Shown one piece after another: positions 34,884 through 44,652 of a DNA stretch of 46,035 nucleotides. Source of the DNA: Mesorhizobium intechi (lineage in GTDB: Bacteria; Pseudomonadota; Alphaproteobacteria; Rhizobiales; Rhizobiaceae); contig NZ_PNOT02000187.1 of the NCBI RefSeq assembly GCF_002879535.1, forward strand, positions 1 to 46,035, given 5' to 3'. A program made the translations under genes and the position numbers. The notes below the pieces were generated by a model, which saw nothing but the letters and a program-made list of their open reading frames with translations, did not search any database and was not told where the DNA came from. Numbering within the stretch: the stretch's first letter is position 1; every line of letters begins with the position of its first letter.

Positions 34884-35834
34884 ATGCCCACCGTCCCCTC
34901 AATCCTAGGCTTCGGAGCGGTCGCGATCGACGACATCGTCTATGTCGATCAGCCGTTGTCGGCGGGCAAGGGGAAGGTTCTGCAGACCGCCAGGGCTTTC
35001 GGTGGAAATGTCGCGACGGCGCTTGCCGCCGTCGCGCGGCTCGGCGGAAGCGCCGGGTTCATCGGATGGCTGGGCAGTGCGTCCGACGATGCCGTGCTGT
35101 GCGATCTCGTCGCGAGTGGTGTTGAAACCGCGTTCGCGCCGCGCCACGCCGATGCGCGACCGGTGCGCTCACGCATCACCGTCGGTTCGGATGGAGATCG
35201 GTTCATTGCGTATGACGACGAAGCGATGCTGGGCACCGCTCCAGACTTCCCGGACGAGGTTCTCAACCGCGCGACCGTGCTGATCGTCGACGGTTACGCG
35301 ATCGGGTCGCTCGATGTCGTGGCCCGGGCCCAGGGTCTCGGCCTTGCGATCCTCGGCGATGTCGAATGGAGCGGCGGTCCAGCCACCGAGAGGCTGATCG
35401 CGCTCTGCAATCATCTCATTCTCCCCCTCGGCTTTGCACGGAGCGCAACGGGCCGCCACTCGCCGGCCGAGATACTCGATGCATTGTGGTTGCCGTCGCG
35501 GTCCGCCGTGGTTCTGACGGATGGCGGCAGGGGCGTCTACTACCGCGGAAGCGACAAGACAGGGCTCTGGCACCTGCCTCCGCACCGGGTTGAAGTCGTC
35601 GATTCCACCGGCGCCGGCGATTGCTTTCATGGCGCATATGCCCAGGCATTGACGCGCGGGGCCGACACCGCCGGCTGCGTCGCATTCGCCGCTGCTGCCG
35701 CGGCTCTTTCGATAACGGGGCGGGGCGGGCGCGAGGCGCTTCCGACCAGCGACCAAGTCAAGGCACTCCTGGCATCGACGAACGCGCCGTCGGCGGTCGA
35801 ACTGAAATATGCGCAACTCGATACCGGAACATAG
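34884..35834 (+). CDS. PfkB-family carbohydrate kinase
   Basis: 316 residues. The dinucleotide-like start GFGAVAIDDIVYVD, lid region FGGNVATALAAVARLGG, the anion hole and catalytic base in DSTGAGDCFHGAYAQAL near residue 245, and TGRGGREALP at the end. Overall it resembles the sulfofructose kinase YihV, including Lys29 in SAGKGK. However, the residues I recall as the other sulfonate contacts (Asn109, Arg138 of YihV) align with Ala and Tyr, so that substrate is doubtful. Likely makes the phosphorylated ketose cleaved by the adjacent aldolase. Confidence 0.85.
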   Translation: MPTVPSILGFGAVAIDDIVYVDQPLSAGKGKVLQTARAFGGNVATALAAVARLGGSAGFIGWLGSASDDAVLCDLVASGVETAFAPRHADARPVRSRITVGSDGDRFIAYDDEAMLGTAPDFPDEVLNRATVLIVDGYAIGSLDVVARAQGLGLAILGDVEWSGGPATERLIALCNHLILPLGFARSATGRHSPAEILDALWLPSRSAVVLTDGGRGVYYRGSDKTGLWHLPPHRVEVVDSTGAGDCFHGAYAQALTRGADTAGCVAFAAAAAALSITGRGGREALPTSDQVKALLASTNAPSAVELKYAQLDTGT

Positions 35835-35923
35835 CCTGCAACTATCCGAGGAAACATCTGCACAGGCGAAAGGGCCAAGAAGGATAATAAAAATCAGTGG
35901 CTTAGACTTGTGGAGGGAGGAAT

Positions 35924-37069
<1,146 letters not shown>

Positions 37070-37136
37070 ATATCCGCGACGAAACCGGCGGGCGAAGGTG
37101 AGGCGCCTGCACAGGAAGACTTCTGAATAACCAGAC

Positions 37137-37161
37137 GATCGGCCGCATTGTGCGGTCGATC
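37137..37161 (+). other. Hairpin before the binding-protein gene
   Basis: GATCGGCCGCA-TTG-TGCGGTCGATC, an 11-base-pair stem with one G-U pair and a three-base loop, lies between the ATPase and the binding-protein gene. It ends 13 bases before the GGAGGAG ribosome binding site. It may be an RNA processing or stabilising stem giving higher binding-protein expression. Confidence 0.5.
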
Positions 37162-37180
37162 CCAAAAGAAGGAGGAGAAA

Positions 37181-38431
37181 ATGACGTTTCGCATAAAACC
37201 CGCGATGTTGAAAATAGCCGCGGCCGCATGGTTGCTTGGCGCAACCGGCGCCATGGCGGCGGACACGACGCTGGAATTCACCCAATGGTGGGAGCCCGAA
37301 TTGCCGGCTGGCTCGCTCAGGGCAATCATGGATGACTTCGAGGCGGCAAACCCCGGAATCAAGGTGACGCTGGTCAGCGGCCCCTACGCGACCACGCGAG
37401 ACCAGATCTCGGTTGGCGCTGCAACCGGAACGCTCAGCGACGTCGTCGGTCTCGACGGCGCCTGGGTGAACAATCTGAACGCGCAGAACGCACTCGCCGA
37501 CATGAACCCGATGATGGATGCGAGCAAGTTCGACAAAGCCCAAGTCGCGGACATCATCAAGGTGGACGGCAAGGCGGTGATGTTTCCCGTCGCTTCCTTC
37601 GTCTATCCGGTCTTCGTCAATCTGGACCTCGCCGCCCAGGCGGGTGTGACCAAGCTGCCGTCGACTCGTGCGGAGTTTCTCGAAGCCGCCAAGAAGATGA
37701 CGCACGCCGACAAGAACCAGTATGGCTGGGTGCTGCCACTGTCGCTGCAAACGCCATCCGGCGTCCAGAACGACATGATGTCGTGGGTTTGGGCATCGGG
37801 TCAGTCGATGATGGCGAACGGCAAGCCCGCCCTCGAGGGCAAGCCGGTGGTGGATATGCTCGCCTTCGTCAAATCACTCAACGACGCCGGCACCATCTCG
37901 CCTGGCATCGCCACCAAGACCGAGCAGGAAAAGGTCGAGGAATTCGTCAACGACCGCGTCGGGATGATGATCGACTCGCTCGCGCATGTGAACCTCATCC
38001 GCAAGCGCAATCCCAAGCTGAACTTCGACCTCATCCCGGTCCCGGTCGTGGAAAACTATACCGGCAAGCGGGGCCTTCCCTATGCCTCCTGGGGCATCGG
38101 CATTTCTGCTGTTTCGAAACATCAGGAAGAGGCCTGGAAGCTCGTCCAATATCTGATGAGTGAAAAGGTGAACGCCAAGCTCGTGTCGCTTGCGAACGCC
38201 TTCCCGGGCAACGTCAACGCCAAGCCCGATTTCGTCACCTCGGACAAGGCTTTCGCCAAGGCTTTTGAAATCTTCAAGACCGGTTACCTCGCCAATGAGT
38301 TCACGGGCCTGCCGGTCGCCGAAGACCTGATGACCCAGTTCGACGTGCAGGCCCAGAAGATGCTCGCCGGCGAGCAGTCTCCGGAACAGGCCGCTGCCGC
38401 CGCTCAGAAGGGCTGGATGGCGAAATTCTGA
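37181..38431 (+). CDS. Extracellular sugar-binding protein (family 1) of an ABC transporter
   Basis: 416 residues from ATG 37181, with GGAGGAG at ideal spacing. Sec signal peptide cleaved after AMA near residue 26. Mature features: LEFTQWWEPELPAGSLRAIMDDFEAANPGIKV, VVGLDGAWVNNL, FPVASFVYPVFVNLDLAAQAG, and a C-terminal helix AQKGWMAKF. It binds the sugar destined for the kinase and aldolase encoded upstream in the same DeoR-controlled cluster. The ligand is unknown. Confidence 0.92.
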   Translation: MTFRIKPAMLKIAAAAWLLGATGAMAADTTLEFTQWWEPELPAGSLRAIMDDFEAANPGIKVTLVSGPYATTRDQISVGAATGTLSDVVGLDGAWVNNLNAQNALADMNPMMDASKFDKAQVADIIKVDGKAVMFPVASFVYPVFVNLDLAAQAGVTKLPSTRAEFLEAAKKMTHADKNQYGWVLPLSLQTPSGVQNDMMSWVWASGQSMMANGKPALEGKPVVDMLAFVKSLNDAGTISPGIATKTEQEKVEEFVNDRVGMMIDSLAHVNLIRKRNPKLNFDLIPVPVVENYTGKRGLPYASWGIGISAVSKHQEEAWKLVQYLMSEKVNAKLVSLANAFPGNVNAKPDFVTSDKAFAKAFEIFKTGYLANEFTGLPVAEDLMTQFDVQAQKMLAGEQSPEQAAAAAQKGWMAKF

Positions 38432-38458
38432 TCGGCCCGTTCTCGTCTGCTGTTTCTA

Positions 38459-38484
38459 CGGGTGGCCTGACTTCGGGCCACCCG
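38459..38484 (+). other. Intergenic hairpin after the binding-protein gene
   Basis: CGGGTGGCC (38459-38467) and GGCCACCCG (38476-38484) form a perfect nine-base-pair stem with an eight-base loop, 28 bases after the binding-protein stop codon. No U-tract. This is the position where mRNA-stabilising stems are often found between binding-protein and permease genes. Confidence 0.6.
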
Positions 38485-38563
38485 GCAATAACGGATCGGC
38501 AATTTGAGATGGACTTGTTTCCGAAGCTCACCTTCTCTTGAAGGCCTATCCCAAGGTTGGCAC

Positions 38564-39460
38564 ATGACCCGGCAAAAACGCTCCCACCACAAGCTGAAAC
38601 GAGCGGTCGCACCCTACCTCTATCTGTCGCCCTCGCTGCTCATAATCGGGCTTCTGATGCTGCTGCCGATGGTGACGGTGATCGCCTATTCGTTCCAGAA
38701 CAGCGCGGTACTGCGTCGCGACCCATCCTTTGCCGGACTGAAACACTATCAGGCGATCTTCGACGACCCCGTGTTCTGGGCTTCGCTGTGGCACACGCTC
38801 TACTTCACATGCATGAGCGTCATTTTCCACATGACCATCGGCATGGTCTTCGCGCTGATGCTGAACAGCGACCGCATCAATCCGACCCTGCGCAATATTC
38901 TGCGCGTGCTCTACATACTGCCCTGGCTCTTCACCGCGGTGATTATCGCGGTGATCTGGCGCCTCCTGCTTGAGCCGAACGGTGTCGTGAACAGCATTCT
39001 CATGCAAATCGGCATCATCGGTTCCAAGGTCGAATGGTTTTCCTCGCCTGAGACCGCGCTGCACGCCGTCACCTTCGCCAATATCTGGGCGGGCTATCCG
39101 CTGTTCATGGTCAGCCTGCTCGCGGGTTTGCAGGGCATTCCCAAGGATTTCTACGAGGCCGCCGATATCGACGGTGCGAAAGCCTACCAGAAGCTGATCT
39201 TCATCACGATCCCGCAGTTGATGCCGATCATCATCAGCATCTCGCTGCTCGACTTCATTTGGACCATGCAGGTCTTCCCGTTAATCTGGATAACGACGGG
39301 CGGTGGCCCAATTTACTCGACCGAGGTTCTCAGCACCTACACGTACAAGCTGGCGTTCTCGAGCTACAACCTTTCGCAGGCTTCAGCGAGCGCCGTGGTC
39401 ATCTTGTTGATCTCTCTCGGCCTGACGCTGTTCTATATTCGCTATCAAAAGGCTCGGTAG
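38564..39460 (+). CDS. CUT1 sugar ABC transporter permease (MalF type)
   Basis: 298 residues from ATG 38564. The open frame extends 20 codons upstream without family similarity. Six transmembrane segments; LYLSPSLLIIGLLMLLPMVTVIAYSF first helix; EAA loop YEAADIDGAKAYQKLIFITIP; FIWTMQVFPLIWITTGGGP after it. Part of the DeoR-controlled transporter, five bases before the second permease gene. Confidence 0.92.
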   Translation: MTRQKRSHHKLKRAVAPYLYLSPSLLIIGLLMLLPMVTVIAYSFQNSAVLRRDPSFAGLKHYQAIFDDPVFWASLWHTLYFTCMSVIFHMTIGMVFALMLNSDRINPTLRNILRVLYILPWLFTAVIIAVIWRLLLEPNGVVNSILMQIGIIGSKVEWFSSPETALHAVTFANIWAGYPLFMVSLLAGLQGIPKDFYEAADIDGAKAYQKLIFITIPQLMPIIISISLLDFIWTMQVFPLIWITTGGGPIYSTEVLSTYTYKLAFSSYNLSQASASAVVILLISLGLTLFYIRYQKAR

Positions 39461-39464
39461 TCCC

Positions 39465-40307
39465 ATGAGGAAAAGGCATACGCCGAAAGACAGGCTGATC
39501 ACCGCCGCGCTCCATGTAGCGCTCGCGGCGGGGCTCTTTTTCGCGGCATTCCCGATCTACTGGATGCTGAACAGTTCGTTCAAATCGAACACCGAAATCT
39601 TTGCCCTGCCGCCAAGCATCCTGCCGAAGGCCTTCACGCTGGAAGCGTATGCAGCCATCCTCGGCGACCCTGTAAAGTTGCGCTTCTTCTTCAACAGCTA
39701 TTTCGTGGCGGGAGCGGTGACCGTGCTGACGGTGCTGATCGCCTTGCTGGCGGCCTACGGGTTCAGCCGCTTCAACTTCCGCGGCAAGGGCAGCCTGAAC
39801 ACACTCATCATCAGCACCCAGACGATTCCGCCGATCACGCTTTTGATCCCCTTCTTCGGGCTTGTCGTATCATACGGTATTTTCGATACCTACGTCGCAC
39901 TGATCCTGACTTATCTGGTGTTTACACTGCCATATGCGATCCTGCTGATGACGGGATATCTGAACACCTTGCCACGCGATCTGGATGAAGCCGTGGCTGT
40001 CGATGGCGGCACCAGTTGGACAGCGCTTTGGCGGGTAATCGTCCCGATTTCACTGCCTGGCATCGTGGCGACGTCGGTCTACACCTTCCTGTTGTGCTGG
40101 AACGAATTTCTGTTTGCGCTGACGCTGACGAAGTCAACGTCCATGCGCACCGTCCCGATCGGCATCCAGCTGTTGATGGGCCAGCACGCCTTCGAATGGA
40201 ACCAAATGATGGCGATGAGCGTGCTCGGCTCGCTACCGCTCTTGCTGATCTACCTCGTCGCGCAGAGGTACTTCCTCGCCGGGATGACCGCGGGTTCGGT
40301 CAAATAG
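39465..40307 (+). CDS. CUT1 sugar ABC transporter permease (MalG type)
   Basis: 280 residues, six transmembrane helices, beginning RKRHTPKDRL then LHVALAAGLFFAAFPIYWML. EAA loop LDEAVAVDGGTSWTALWRVIV. Last gene of the DeoR-type module. The 64 bases that follow before the isomerase gene contain no hairpin, so transcription may continue into the next operon. Confidence 0.92.
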   Translation: MRKRHTPKDRLITAALHVALAAGLFFAAFPIYWMLNSSFKSNTEIFALPPSILPKAFTLEAYAAILGDPVKLRFFFNSYFVAGAVTVLTVLIALLAAYGFSRFNFRGKGSLNTLIISTQTIPPITLLIPFFGLVVSYGIFDTYVALILTYLVFTLPYAILLMTGYLNTLPRDLDEAVAVDGGTSWTALWRVIVPISLPGIVATSVYTFLLCWNEFLFALTLTKSTSMRTVPIGIQLLMGQHAFEWNQMMAMSVLGSLPLLLIYLVAQRYFLAGMTAGSVK

Positions 40308-40371
40308 GATGTTCCTCCCCAGGGCGACGCAGCGTGGCACCGAGTAATAAGCAGTATCAAGGATTGAAAGG

Positions 40372-41193
40372 ATGAACGTGAAAGACATCAAAGTCGGCTG
40401 CCAGACCTTTACATGGGAAATGCTCGGCGACCGTTTTGTCGGCGGCCCCGACGATCTGTTGAAGGCGATTGCCGACGGCGGCTACTCCGGCATCGAGATC
40501 ACCGACACCATGATCGGCCGCTACGCCGACCGGCCGTCGCAGTTCGCTGCTGCGCTGAAATCCTCCGGCCTGACGCTCGTCTCCTTCGCCTTCGGTTCGA
40601 ACAGCGGTTTTACGCTCAAGGAGGAGATTGGCGCCGACCTCGATGCGGCGCAGCGCTGGATCGATTTCGTTTCCGCCTTTCCCGGCGCGCTGGTGTCGAT
40701 GGGGTCGGCAACCGTGGTGTCCGACGGCCCGCGCGCGGACAAGTTCGCCATAGCGGCGGAGGTTTACAACAGAGCCGGCGAACTCGGCCGCAAGGCTGGC
40801 GTCCAGGTGGCGGTGCATCCGAGCTCGCACCACAACACGCTGCTGTTCGACCGCGCCGATTACGACAGGATCTTTGCCTTGCTGGACCCCGATCTCGTCG
40901 GCTGGGTGCCGGACACCGGCCATATCTTGCGCGGCCACAAGGACATGGCTGACACGCTGCGCACCTATCGCGATCGCATCCGGTACATCCATTTGAAGGA
41001 CGTCGACGCCAACGGCACCTGGGCGATGCTGGGCAAGGGCGTCTGCGACACGCGGGCCGTTATCGAGATCGCCGGCGCCGCGCCGCGTTTCAACGGCTGG
41101 CTGGTGCTCGAAGAGGAATCCGAAACGGCCGCCGCCGATCCCGCCGGCGCGGTCAAGACCAACCGCCAGACGATGCGCAGCTACGGCGCCTGA
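40372..41193 (+). CDS. Sugar phosphate isomerase/epimerase family TIM-barrel protein (IolE-like)
   Basis: 273 residues. Xylose-isomerase-like/AP-endonuclease-2 fold, with likely metal and catalytic residues in GIEITD (about 40-45), VAVHPSSHHNT, VPDTGHILRGH, YIHLKDVD and LVLEEE. Family members are inosose dehydratases, ketose 3-epimerases, hydroxypyruvate isomerases and, more recently described, 3-keto-glycoside lyases. First gene of a tightly packed operon. It is followed after 12 bases by a Gfo/Idh dehydrogenase that could make its keto substrate. Confidence 0.85.
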   Translation: MNVKDIKVGCQTFTWEMLGDRFVGGPDDLLKAIADGGYSGIEITDTMIGRYADRPSQFAAALKSSGLTLVSFAFGSNSGFTLKEEIGADLDAAQRWIDFVSAFPGALVSMGSATVVSDGPRADKFAIAAEVYNRAGELGRKAGVQVAVHPSSHHNTLLFDRADYDRIFALLDPDLVGWVPDTGHILRGHKDMADTLRTYRDRIRYIHLKDVDANGTWAMLGKGVCDTRAVIEIAGAAPRFNGWLVLEEESETAAADPAGAVKTNRQTMRSYGA

Positions 41194-41205
41194 AGAAGCG
41201 AGACG

Positions 41206-42282
41206 ATGATCAAGAAACAAGACAGACGCCTCAGGGTCGGTGTGCTTGGCTGCGGCCCGATCGCGCAGTTCGCGCATCTGGAATCCTGCGTGAAAGCCGG
41301 CAATGCCGATCTCTACGCCATCTGCGACGCGGCTCCCGACCTGCTCGCCCGCATGGGCGCTACCTACGAGCCGCGGAAAATGTATGCCGACTATGACGCT
41401 ATGCTCGCCGATCCTGAGCTGGAGGCGGTGATCGTCGCCACTTCGGACGCCTTCCACGTACCGATGTCGATCAAGGCGCTCGATGCCGGAAAGCATGTGC
41501 TGTGTGAAAAGCCGATCGGCACTTCGGTGGAGGAAGGCGAGGCGCTGGCGGCGGCGGTGAAGCGTTCGGGCAAGGTCTTGCAGGTCGGACACATGAAGCG
41601 CTTCGACCCGGCACTGGAGGCCGCGCGCGACTTCGTCCGTGACGAGATGGGCGAGGTTCTGGCGCTGAAGGCCTGGTATTGCGATTCCACCCATCGCTAC
41701 ACCAACACCGATGCCGTGCAGCCGCTGCCGGTCACCAGCAAGCTGGCGAGGAAACCTTCGGGCAATCCGAAGGCGGACCTGCGGCAATATTTCATGTTGG
41801 CGCATGGCTCGCATCTGGTCGACACGGCGCGCTTCCTGTGCGGTGAGATCACCGCCGTGCGCGCCCGTCTCAATGAACGCTTCGGCGCCTATTGCTGGTT
41901 CGTCGAGACCGAATTCGCCAGCGGCGCGCTCGGCCATCTCGACCTCACCGTCGCCGTGCGCATGGACTGGCACGAAGGGTTCCAGCTCTATGGCGAGAAC
42001 GGTTCCGTCATCGCAAAAACCTTCAACCCCTGGTACTTCCGCGCCAGTGAGGTCGATATTTTTCACGAGCGGGATGCGACCTCGCGCAGGCCGCTTGGCG
42101 CCGACGGCCATTTCTTCCGCCGCCAGTTGGAAGGTCTTGCCGACACGGTGCTGAACGGAACGCCGATGCGCGGAGCCAATGTCGAGGACGGTATCGCCTC
42201 GATCCGTGCCATGATCGCCATTGCCCGCTCCGTCGAGGCAGGCGAGCGGGTCGAACTCGCCTCGGTTTCGGGTGCGGTCTGA
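41206..42282 (+). CDS. Gfo/Idh/MocA-family NAD(P)-dependent oxidoreductase
   Basis: 358 residues. Rossmann motif RVGVLGCGPIA ending at residue 20, and EKP at 101-103 (HVLCEKPIG). C-terminal domain with HMKRFDPALEAARDF, YFMLAHGSHLVDTARFL and FYGENG-like FQLYGENGS. It would oxidise a sugar or polyol hydroxyl. The GSHLVD segment carries the histidine often seen as catalytic acid/base. Its stop overlaps the next gene by one base (TGATG). Confidence 0.88.
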   Translation: MIKKQDRRLRVGVLGCGPIAQFAHLESCVKAGNADLYAICDAAPDLLARMGATYEPRKMYADYDAMLADPELEAVIVATSDAFHVPMSIKALDAGKHVLCEKPIGTSVEEGEALAAAVKRSGKVLQVGHMKRFDPALEAARDFVRDEMGEVLALKAWYCDSTHRYTNTDAVQPLPVTSKLARKPSGNPKADLRQYFMLAHGSHLVDTARFLCGEITAVRARLNERFGAYCWFVETEFASGALGHLDLTVAVRMDWHEGFQLYGENGSVIAKTFNPWYFRASEVDIFHERDATSRRPLGADGHFFRRQLEGLADTVLNGTPMRGANVEDGIASIRAMIAIARSVEAGERVELASVSGAV

Positions 42283-43100
42283 TGCGGCTCGGCATCTTCG
42301 CCAAGACTTTCCCGGGAACAGATACCGCAGCCGTGCTGGCTGCGGTGAAGCAGACCGGATATGAGACGACGCAGTTCAATCTTGCTTGCGCCGGGCTGCC
42401 GTCAATGCCGGATGCGGTACCGGTGGATGCCATCGCTTCCATCCGTGCCGCGGTGCAATCATCAGGCGTTTCGCTTGCAGCCCTCTCGGGCACCTACAAC
42501 ATGGCGCATCCCGACAGGGCGGTGCGCGACGACGGCCTACGACGCCTTGGCGTCGTCATCGAGACGGCGGCATCTGTCGGCATCCCGCTGGTCACGCTGT
42601 GCACCGGCTCGCGCAATATCGCTGACCTATGGGCCTATCATCCCGAAAATGCCACGCCTTCCGCCTGGTGCGACATGGCTGCCGAAATGGGCAAGGCGCT
42701 GGCGCTGGCCGAGGATGCAGGCGTCGATCTCGGCATAGAACCCGAGCAAGCCAACATCGTCACCTCGGCCAGGGACGCGACACGTCTGATCGCCGACATG
42801 GGCTCGAAGCGATTGAAGATCGTGCTCGATCCGGCAAATCTGTTCGAGTATGCCACGCGGGACGAAGCGCGTGCCATCGTCGCCGCCGCGATCGATGAGG
42901 CTGCCGACCACATCGCCATGGCGCATGCCAAGGACCGGCATGGTGACGGCCGCTTCGCCACGGCAGGGCAAGGTATCGTCGATTTTCCGGATTTCGTCAC
43001 GCGGCTGAAGGCCGTGGGTTTCGACGGTGCGCTCGTCACGCACGGACTGTCGGCCAAAGAGGCGGTCGATGTTGCGACCTTCCTGCGGGGACTGCTCTGA
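42282..43100 (+). CDS. Sugar phosphate isomerase/epimerase family TIM-barrel protein
   Basis: 272 residues. Same superfamily as the gene at 40372 but only distantly alike: MRLGIFAKTFPGTD start, LSGTYNMAHPD, VTLCTGSRN, LGIEPEQANIV with a metal Glu, IVLDPANLFEY, HIAMAHAKDRHGDG. These are the features of xylose-isomerase-like TIM barrels with a divalent metal. It may epimerise or isomerise a keto sugar, or dehydrate it. Start and stop overlap its neighbours by one base. Confidence 0.83.
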   Translation: MRLGIFAKTFPGTDTAAVLAAVKQTGYETTQFNLACAGLPSMPDAVPVDAIASIRAAVQSSGVSLAALSGTYNMAHPDRAVRDDGLRRLGVVIETAASVGIPLVTLCTGSRNIADLWAYHPENATPSAWCDMAAEMGKALALAEDAGVDLGIEPEQANIVTSARDATRLIADMGSKRLKIVLDPANLFEYATRDEARAIVAAAIDEAADHIAMAHAKDRHGDGRFATAGQGIVDFPDFVTRLKAVGFDGALVTHGLSAKEAVDVATFLRGLL

Positions 43101-43933
43101 TGGGCGCCGCGCCGACGATCATATTACGCGACGATGCCGCGCTTCGTGTCTTCGACACGGGGCAGGGCAGGCTATCCGTCGTCTTTCAGCATGGTCTCGG
43201 CGGTGATGCCAACCAGGTGGCGCAGAACTTTCCCGACCAACCATCATATCGCCGGCTGACCGTGGAATGCCGCGCGCAGGGCGGCTCCAGCGCCGGCAGC
43301 AAGCGTCCGTTCTCGATCGCCATGTTCGCCGACGATGTGCTGGCCGCCGCCGATGCGGCCGGCCTCGACCGTTTCGTTGCCGGCGGCATTTCGATGGGCG
43401 CGGCCATCGCGCTGCGGCTTGCCGCCCGCCACCGGGAACGCGTGCTTGGCTTGGTGCTGGTGCGTCCTGCCTGGGCCTTCGACGCGGCGCCGCGCAACAT
43501 GTGTCCCTACACGGAAGTGGCGGAACTCATCCGCCGGCTTCCACTGGCGGAGGCCAGCGATGTCTTCGAGTCCTCCGCGACATCGGCCCGCTTTCGCGCG
43601 GAAGCCCCGGACAATCTCGCCTCGCTGCTCGGCTTCTTCGCGCGCGAGAATGCGGCCGTCTTCGCCGAAGTGATGCAGGCCATCGCCAATGATGGGACTG
43701 GTGTGACACGAGCGGCAGCCGCGGGCCTCGCAATCCCCACGCTGGTCATCGGCAGCGGCATCGATCTCGTCCATCCCTTGGCGACCGCCCGCGAGCTTGC
43801 CGAGACCATCCCCAACGCTGCCTTCGTCGAGGCGACGCCGAAAGCCACCGACAAGGATCGCCATTTCGCCGAAATCCGCGCCGCTATCGGCGGATTTCTC
43901 AACAGACATTTCAACAATCAGGACCAATCATGA
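43100..43933 (+). CDS. Alpha/beta-hydrolase family protein
   Basis: 277 residues. VVFQHGLGGDANQ oxyanion region, nucleophile Ser in GGISMGAAIALRLA (about residue 98), acid in GSGIDLVHPL and a histidine in KDRHFAE. PcaD-like overall shape, with LTVECRAQGGS where PcaD has its DKRGHG turn. In this operon it could be a lactonase opening the product of the Gfo/Idh dehydrogenase, or an esterase. Substrate unknown. Four-base overlap with the next gene. Confidence 0.83.
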   Translation: MGAAPTIILRDDAALRVFDTGQGRLSVVFQHGLGGDANQVAQNFPDQPSYRRLTVECRAQGGSSAGSKRPFSIAMFADDVLAAADAAGLDRFVAGGISMGAAIALRLAARHRERVLGLVLVRPAWAFDAAPRNMCPYTEVAELIRRLPLAEASDVFESSATSARFRAEAPDNLASLLGFFARENAAVFAEVMQAIANDGTGVTRAAAAGLAIPTLVIGSGIDLVHPLATARELAETIPNAAFVEATPKATDKDRHFAEIRAAIGGFLNRHFNNQDQS

Positions 43934-44652
43934 CTTCCAAGCCGCTGACAGGCCCTGCCGCCATTGCTGCATTGCCGCGCGATCGCTTGATCGCCGAATT
44001 CTCGCTCTGGTCGGCCAATCTCGCCAATTTCGAGAGCGACCTCAGGCGCATCGAACCCCATGTCGATCTGCATCACATCGACGTGGCCGACGGCCATTTC
44101 GCGCCGTCCTTCCTATTCTTCCCCGATCTCGTTGCACGCATCGCCGGACTGACGGCCAAGCCTATCCATGTTCATCTGATGGTCGATGCGGGAATCGTCG
44201 AAGCGCAGACGCGCCAGTTCATCGAGGCCGGTGCCGACATGATCAGCGTCCATGCCGAGAATGGCGAGGCAGGATTGCGCGCCGTGCGGCTGGCGCGCGA
44301 ACTCGGCGCCGAAGCCGGCGTCGTGCTGAGACTGGAGACGCCGGTCGAGGCGGTGAAGCCCTTCGTCTCCGAGGTCGGCTTCGTCACGCTGCTCGGCACC
44401 GCCATCGGCGTCAAGGGCCAGAGTCTGTCGGAAAAGGCGTGCGACAGGCTGGGCGCTGCCCGTGCCATCTTGCGAGGAGCCGGTCGTGAGGCAGAGGTGG
44501 TGCTGGCCGCCGACGGCGGCATCCGCCACGAGACCGTGCCGTTGCTGCGTGCGGCGGGTGCGGAGACCGTGGTTCTGGGTTCGCTCGCCTTCGGCGACAA
44601 GGATCTCGCCGGCCGCATCGGCTGGCTGCATGGGCTGAAGGTCGCGGCATGA
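43930..44652 (+). CDS. Ribulose-phosphate 3-epimerase/allulose-6-phosphate 3-epimerase-like protein
   Basis: 240 residues. Metal ligands of the RPE family are in place: His49 and Asp51 in HHIDVADGHFAPS, His82 in VHLMV, and Asp195 in AADGGI. The glycine-rich loop usually reading NPGFGGQ is GTAIGVKGQ here, and the usual Met in DVMDG is Ala, so the substrate may not be ribulose 5-phosphate. Followed directly by a ROK kinase, it recalls the E. coli alsE-alsK pair for allose and allulose phosphates. N-terminal extension of about 20 residues relative to AlsE. Confidence 0.83.
   Translation: MTSKPLTGPAAIAALPRDRLIAEFSLWSANLANFESDLRRIEPHVDLHHIDVADGHFAPSFLFFPDLVARIAGLTAKPIHVHLMVDAGIVEAQTRQFIEAGADMISVHAENGEAGLRAVRLARELGAEAGVVLRLETPVEAVKPFVSEVGFVTLLGTAIGVKGQSLSEKACDRLGAARAILRGAGREAEVVLAADGGIRHETVPLLRAAGAETVVLGSLAFGDKDLAGRIGWLHGLKVAA

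Noticed and set aside
34080..35834. Sulfofructose kinase and sulfofructose-1-phosphate aldolase assignment
   Set aside because: The gene trio is suggestive, but the recalled YihV sulfonate-binding Asn and Arg are absent and no other sulfoglycolysis enzyme is present, so I did not name them so.
40357..42111. 584-codon minus-strand frame opposite the isomerase and Gfo/Idh genes
   Set aside because: Antisense to two recognisable enzymes; composition typical of a shadow frame.
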